Source: Muribaculaceae bacterium
Lineage (GTDB): Bacteria > Bacteroidota > Bacteroidia > Bacteroidales > Muribaculaceae
NCBI GenBank assembly: GCA_009775365.1
Contig: VSPM01000092.1
Span: 1 to 9,273 of the forward strand
Direction: 5' to 3'
Length of the DNA stretch: 9,273 bases
Position 1 is the stretch's first letter. Each line of letters opens with the position of its first letter. A program made the translations under genes and the position numbers. This document shows positions 7,007 to 9,273 of the stretch, in pieces. The notes under the pieces were generated by a model. That model worked only from the letters and a program-made list of their open reading frames with translations. It ran no database searches and had not been told where the DNA came from.

Positions 7007-8728
7007 ATGAAGCTCTTAACTTTGAAAATCACCTCTGAATTCAGAAACCTCAATGGACTAAATTTAAGTTTTAATTCGACCAATGATACATATGTGATTA
7101 TTGGCAATAATGGCACAGGAAAGACGAATATATTAGAAGCTTTAAGCAGTGTTTTTTTCACGTTATTGAGACATTCTACAGATTTCATGTTTAGCTTTGT
7201 GCTACGTTATGAGATCAATGACATTACATATCGAATAAAGCATGATAAAGCGACTGCTACGACCGAATATAAAAAAAATAATATTGTGGTAACGGATGCG
7301 GATATGATTTATCCAAATCGAATAGTATGTAACTACAGCGGTGAAGACACTCGAATGTGGGATAACTACTATAAAAAAGCTAATGAAGAGTATTTAGAGA
7401 GTGTACGTACAGCTGAATCGCCCAACGTTTTATCTATGATATACATTGATAGAACTATGTGGAAATACATATTATTATGTATGCTAGCCACACGAGATGT
7501 TAATAATGCTTTTGATAAGTTTCTTGAAGAAAAATTAGGAATAGCTTCAACTTCTCTAGATTCAATTGAGCTAAAATTTAATATAGCAAAACTTAGTAAA
7601 TGGCGAAAGGAGAATCAAATTACACTATTCATTCGCCAACTTCGTGCTTTATTTGGGGACAGTCCTAGCATATCTTCCAATGACATTTCCAAATTCAATC
7701 CTAATGATGATGATGCTCGTGTGCTATTTAATAAGTATATGGGTACTAGTCAAGTTATAGATACTTTAAACATTTCATTTAATGGTGGAATAGAGTCCGC
7801 GTTTTTAAGTGAGGGAGAAAAGAAGATGATGGTTATATTGTTCATCTTAGAGGCAATTTCAGATGAGCAAACTATAGTATTAATGGATGAACCTGACAGC
7901 CATATACACATATCAAGGAAGAGCGAGTTAAGGGAAATGTTTGATCACATGAGTCATCGCAGCAACGTAATAACTTCACATTCACCTACTCTAACAGCAT
8001 CATTTGAAGAAAAGACAAAAGGTGCAATTGTCATGCTTGATAAGGATGAAAATGGTAATGCTAAGATTATAGATAAAGATATCGTTAACCTTGTTGAAAG
8101 ATTAACAAGTGGTATTTGGACTTCTCAAAAGCAGAATCTTTTTCTTTCATCTCATGATGATATATTAATAGTAGAAGGTCCAACTGATGAAACATTCATA
8201 TCTGCCGCACTCAAGTATTTCAAAAAAAGTGGGAGATACGCTAACTTGTCATTTGAATTCATTCCTTGTGGGGGAGCATCCAATGTGAAAGCATTTGCAC
8301 AAAAATTTACGCCAAAAGATGGACAAACAGTTATTGCCTTATTTGATGGAGATGATGCCGGCGTAAAAAGTATGAACCAAGTTATTCCATGTTCGTTAGG
8401 TAAAAAAGCAAAATGGGATATCAAGAATTTTGGTAAGGCTCGCAAGAATCAACGTACGTGGTTCTCATTTTATCCTCCATACGCGCGTAGAAAAAATATC
8501 GAGAACTTTAATGTTGAGGACTATTTTACATGTAAATTGTTTCGTAAATATATTTTGTCATTTACCTCTCTTGATACAATAAAGAGTAAAGATGGCCTCA
8601 AAAGTAAATTGGAGGAAGATTGCAAAAAAAAGAAGATTGATGAAAAGTTTTATGAGAAGTTCAGCACCTTATTCGATCATATTGTAGCAATCAAAGAAGC
8701 AGAGAAACGAGGGAAAGTTGTTTTGTAA
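7007..8728 (+). CDS. ATPase-TOPRIM protein (OLD family / fused PARIS AriA-AriB-like), putative effector
   Basis: The 573-residue product joins an ABC/SMC-like ATPase to a TOPRIM domain. ATPase motifs: Walker A GNNGTGKT at residues 33-40, signature LSEGEKK at 267-273, Walker B IVLMDEP at 290-296, and the switch histidine in TSHSPT (H325). TOPRIM motifs: IVEGPTDE at 388-395 (E390) and ALFDGDDAG at 444-452 (D447 and D449), so the metal site is complete. The C-terminal FNVEDYF is common after this domain. OLD-family proteins are DNA nucleases. In PARIS, an AAA ATPase (AriA) and a TOPRIM DUF4435 protein (AriB) respond to phage anti-restriction proteins, and fused forms exist. Both fit. Starting one base after the methylase stop, with no UvrD helicase as in Gabija, it probably acts together with the methylase. 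Choosing between OLD and PARIS needs a profile search. Confidence 0.85.
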   Translation: MKLLTLKITSEFRNLNGLNLSFNSTNDTYVIIGNNGTGKTNILEALSSVFFTLLRHSTDFMFSFVLRYEINDITYRIKHDKATATTEYKKNNIVVTDADMIYPNRIVCNYSGEDTRMWDNYYKKANEEYLESVRTAESPNVLSMIYIDRTMWKYILLCMLATRDVNNAFDKFLEEKLGIASTSLDSIELKFNIAKLSKWRKENQITLFIRQLRALFGDSPSISSNDISKFNPNDDDARVLFNKYMGTSQVIDTLNISFNGGIESAFLSEGEKKMMVILFILEAISDEQTIVLMDEPDSHIHISRKSELREMFDHMSHRSNVITSHSPTLTASFEEKTKGAIVMLDKDENGNAKIIDKDIVNLVERLTSGIWTSQKQNLFLSSHDDILIVEGPTDETFISAALKYFKKSGRYANLSFEFIPCGGASNVKAFAQKFTPKDGQTVIALFDGDDAGVKSMNQVIPCSLGKKAKWDIKNFGKARKNQRTWFSFYPPYARRKNIENFNVEDYFTCKLFRKYILSFTSLDTIKSKDGLKSKLEEDCKKKKIDEKFYEKFSTLFDHIVAIKEAEKRGKVVL

Positions 8729-8742
8729 AGTAAAAAACGACT

Positions 8743-8856
8743 ATGGAAATCACTGATAAAGAATCCCATAATTTTTAACAGTCTGAGGTATTGGCAATTG
8801 GAAAAGAATTAGTAAATTTGCAATACTGGATTTTGAAATTCGGTGAAGAACATTGA
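8743..8856 (+). pseudogene. Possible decayed short reading frame
   Basis: An ATG 14 nt after the ATPase gene opens a frame MEITDKESHNF that stops at TAA 8776-8778. The same frame continues with protein-like composition (SEVLAIGKELVNLQYW onward) to a TGA at 8854-8856. This could be the remnant of a small gene with a nonsense mutation. The stretch is short and overlaps the promoter at 8791-8820, so it may equally be chance. The family is not recognised. Confidence 0.2.
8791..8820 (+). promoter_or_regulatory. Promoter of the downstream small RNA
   Basis: TTG (8791-8793), 19 bp, then TAAATTTG (8813-8820) is an exact Bacteroidetes -33/-7 pair. The predicted start, near 8825, lies just before a run of stem-loops that ends in an intrinsic terminator, and no intact reading frame follows. 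Confidence 0.6.
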
Positions 8857-8997
8857 AGTATGAGCGTGATAGATAAGTGAGTCGGTTGGTGCTAACCGAG
8901 ATAACTCATTGATACTCACTGTACAGCGTCGGAGCCACAGGGCTCCAGGCGGATCACTGAAGGGTCACAAATTCAATATGAGTTTGTGGCCCTTTTT
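8825..8997 (+). ncRNA. Putative structured small RNA of about 170 nt
   Basis: Between the promoter at 8791-8820 and the terminator at 8962-8997 there is no convincing protein gene, but there are compact secondary structures. TCGGTT (8882-8887) pairs with AACCGA (8894-8899) around a 6-nt loop. AGTGAGT (8876-8882) pairs with ACTCACT (8914-8920), enclosing that hairpin. GGAGCC (8931-8936) pairs with GGCTCC (8941-8946) over the loop ACAG. ATGAG (8860-8864) can pair with CTCAT (8905-8909), which would make a pseudoknot or an alternative fold. Markers of SRP RNA, tmRNA, RNase P and the long 6S hairpin are absent. The position behind a defence operon suggests a linked role, but a host regulatory RNA is also possible. 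Both ends are predicted from promoter and terminator only. Confidence 0.5.
8962..8997 (+). terminator. Strong intrinsic terminator
   Basis: GGGTCACAAATTC (8962-8974) pairs with GAGTTTGTGGCCC (8980-8992), 13 bp including two G-U pairs, around the loop AATAT, followed by TTTTT (8993-8997). It ends the small RNA and would also end read-through from the methylase/ATPase operon. There is no T-run on the other strand, so it acts in one direction. Confidence 0.85.
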
Positions 8998-9059
8998 CGT
9001 GTCTGCAAGCGACTGTCGCCCAACTGTTAGCAATTTTATAACTTTCATATTTAGAATGG

Positions 9060-9138
9060 TTTAGCACAAATCCAAGCTCCAGCCATTAGCCAAAGATAGC
9101 ATTTGTTAGTTCCGATTTAGCACACTAACTTTGGCACA
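9060..9138. repeat. TTTRGCACA direct repeats upstream of the next gene
   Basis: TTTAGCACA occurs at 9060-9068 and 9116-9124, and TTTGGCACA at 9130-9138. The last two flank or overlap the -7 box at 9126-9133, so they could be operator half-sites. An inverted pair CAACTGT (9021-9027) and ACAGTTG (9136-9142) brackets the region. Apart from these and the promoter, nothing is seen in 9001-9225. Confidence 0.3.
9102..9133 (+). promoter_or_regulatory. Promoter of the gene leaving the window
   Basis: TTTG (9102-9105), 20 bp, then TAACTTTG (9126-9133) is an exact Bacteroidetes promoter. The start should be near 9138-9140, giving a leader of about 87 nt before the ATG at 9226. Confidence 0.65.
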
Positions 9139-9161
9139 GTTGTTACGCCCTTATATATTAT

Positions 9162-9181
9162 TGTTATACAAGAATATAACA
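9162..9181 (+). repeat. Inverted repeat in the leader of the last gene
   Basis: TGTTATA (9162-9168) and TATAACA (9175-9181) form a perfect 7-bp stem with a 6-nt loop, without a following T-run. A second small stem, AGTTC (9207-9211) with GAACT (9219-9223), ends just before the ATG at 9226 and could limit ribosome access. Function is unknown. Confidence 0.35.
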
Positions 9182-9225
9182 GTGCGCAATGTGTACTAAT
9201 AACGCGAGTTCGGGATAAGAACTTT

Positions 9226-9273
9226 ATGTTTTTCAACCAAGCAAAAGACATAGAGTATTGGGCGGCCTTTCAA
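9226..9273 (+). CDS. Start of an unidentified gene, cut by the window end
   Basis: ATG at 9226 opens a frame of 16 codons to the last base (MFFNQAKDIEYWAAFQ). It lies a sensible distance behind the promoter at 9102-9133. The sequence is too short for me to recognise a family. An in-frame start further upstream is possible because the frame stays open, but no ATG is seen there. Confidence 0.4.
   Translation, partial: MFFNQAKDIEYWAAFQ

Noticed and set aside
7007..8728. Gabija GajA
   Set aside because: The domain layout is similar, but no UvrD-like GajB follows; the next 500 bases hold no helicase gene.
8825..8997. Known housekeeping RNA (SRP, tmRNA, RNase P, 6S) or tRNA
   Set aside because: The SRP GGAAGGAAGC-type core, tRNA cloverleaf and acceptor ends, and the long end-to-end helix of 6S were not seen, and the length does not fit tmRNA or RNase P.
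9001..9225. CRISPR array, insertion-sequence end or attachment site
   Set aside because: Repeats are only 9 bp, irregularly spaced and tied to a promoter; no transposase, integrase or long terminal inverted repeats are visible.

Overview
The window reads as a defence-rich accessory stretch from a member of the Bacteroidales (Bacteroides, Parabacteroides, Prevotella or a relative). The main reason is promoter grammar: several intergenic regions carry the Bacteroidetes -7 box TAnnTTTG, four of them with a TTG or TTTG -33 box 19-20 bp upstream (2543-2574 on the minus strand; 4391-4421, 8791-8820 and 9102-9133 on the plus strand). Most genes lack a strong Shine-Dalgarno sequence, which also fits. 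The right half (from about 4310) is clearly more AT-rich than the left half, suggesting at least two separately acquired modules.

Left module, minus strand (82-2636): a tightly overlapped three-gene operon. An AbiEi-like winged-helix antitoxin/repressor (1512-2501) is followed by an AbiEii-like nucleotidyltransferase (689-1534, 23-nt overlap) and a compact PP2C protein phosphatase (82-696, 8-nt overlap). This is a type IV toxin-antitoxin layout with an added phosphatase. Its promoter lies inside a cluster of TGTTCAAT/ATTGAACA sites, including a perfect palindrome over the predicted transcription start, so autorepression by the AbiEi-like protein is likely. A few codons of an unrelated plus-strand gene may end at 46.

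Middle, plus strand (2761-4307): a divergent Fic-family adenylyltransferase with a complete Fic motif, an inhibitory SxxxEG helix and an N-terminal domain resembling the AbiEi winged helix. Its promoter carries its own repeat, AATCGYGRTT, different from the operator of the minus-strand operon.

Right module, plus strand (4391-8728): a two-gene operon. The first gene is an 837-residue protein joining a degenerate HsdR-N-like (PD-(D/E)XK-fold) domain, a complete HsdM-type adenine methylase and one HsdS-like target recognition domain. One base later starts a 573-residue protein with an ABC-type ATPase and a TOPRIM domain (OLD family, or a fused PARIS AriA-AriB arrangement). No HsdR translocase is present in the window, so the ATPase-TOPRIM protein is the obvious candidate effector.

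Downstream (8729-9273) there is no complete protein gene. It holds a likely small structured RNA of about 170 nt (8825-8997) with its own promoter and a strong intrinsic terminator, a possible decayed short reading frame (8743-8856), a repeat-bearing region with a second good promoter (9102-9133), and the first codons of a gene that runs off the window (9226-9273).

The most interesting items are the methylase-specificity fusion paired with an ATPase-TOPRIM protein, the small RNA behind it, and the AbiEi/nucleotidyltransferase/PP2C operon with its operator cluster.
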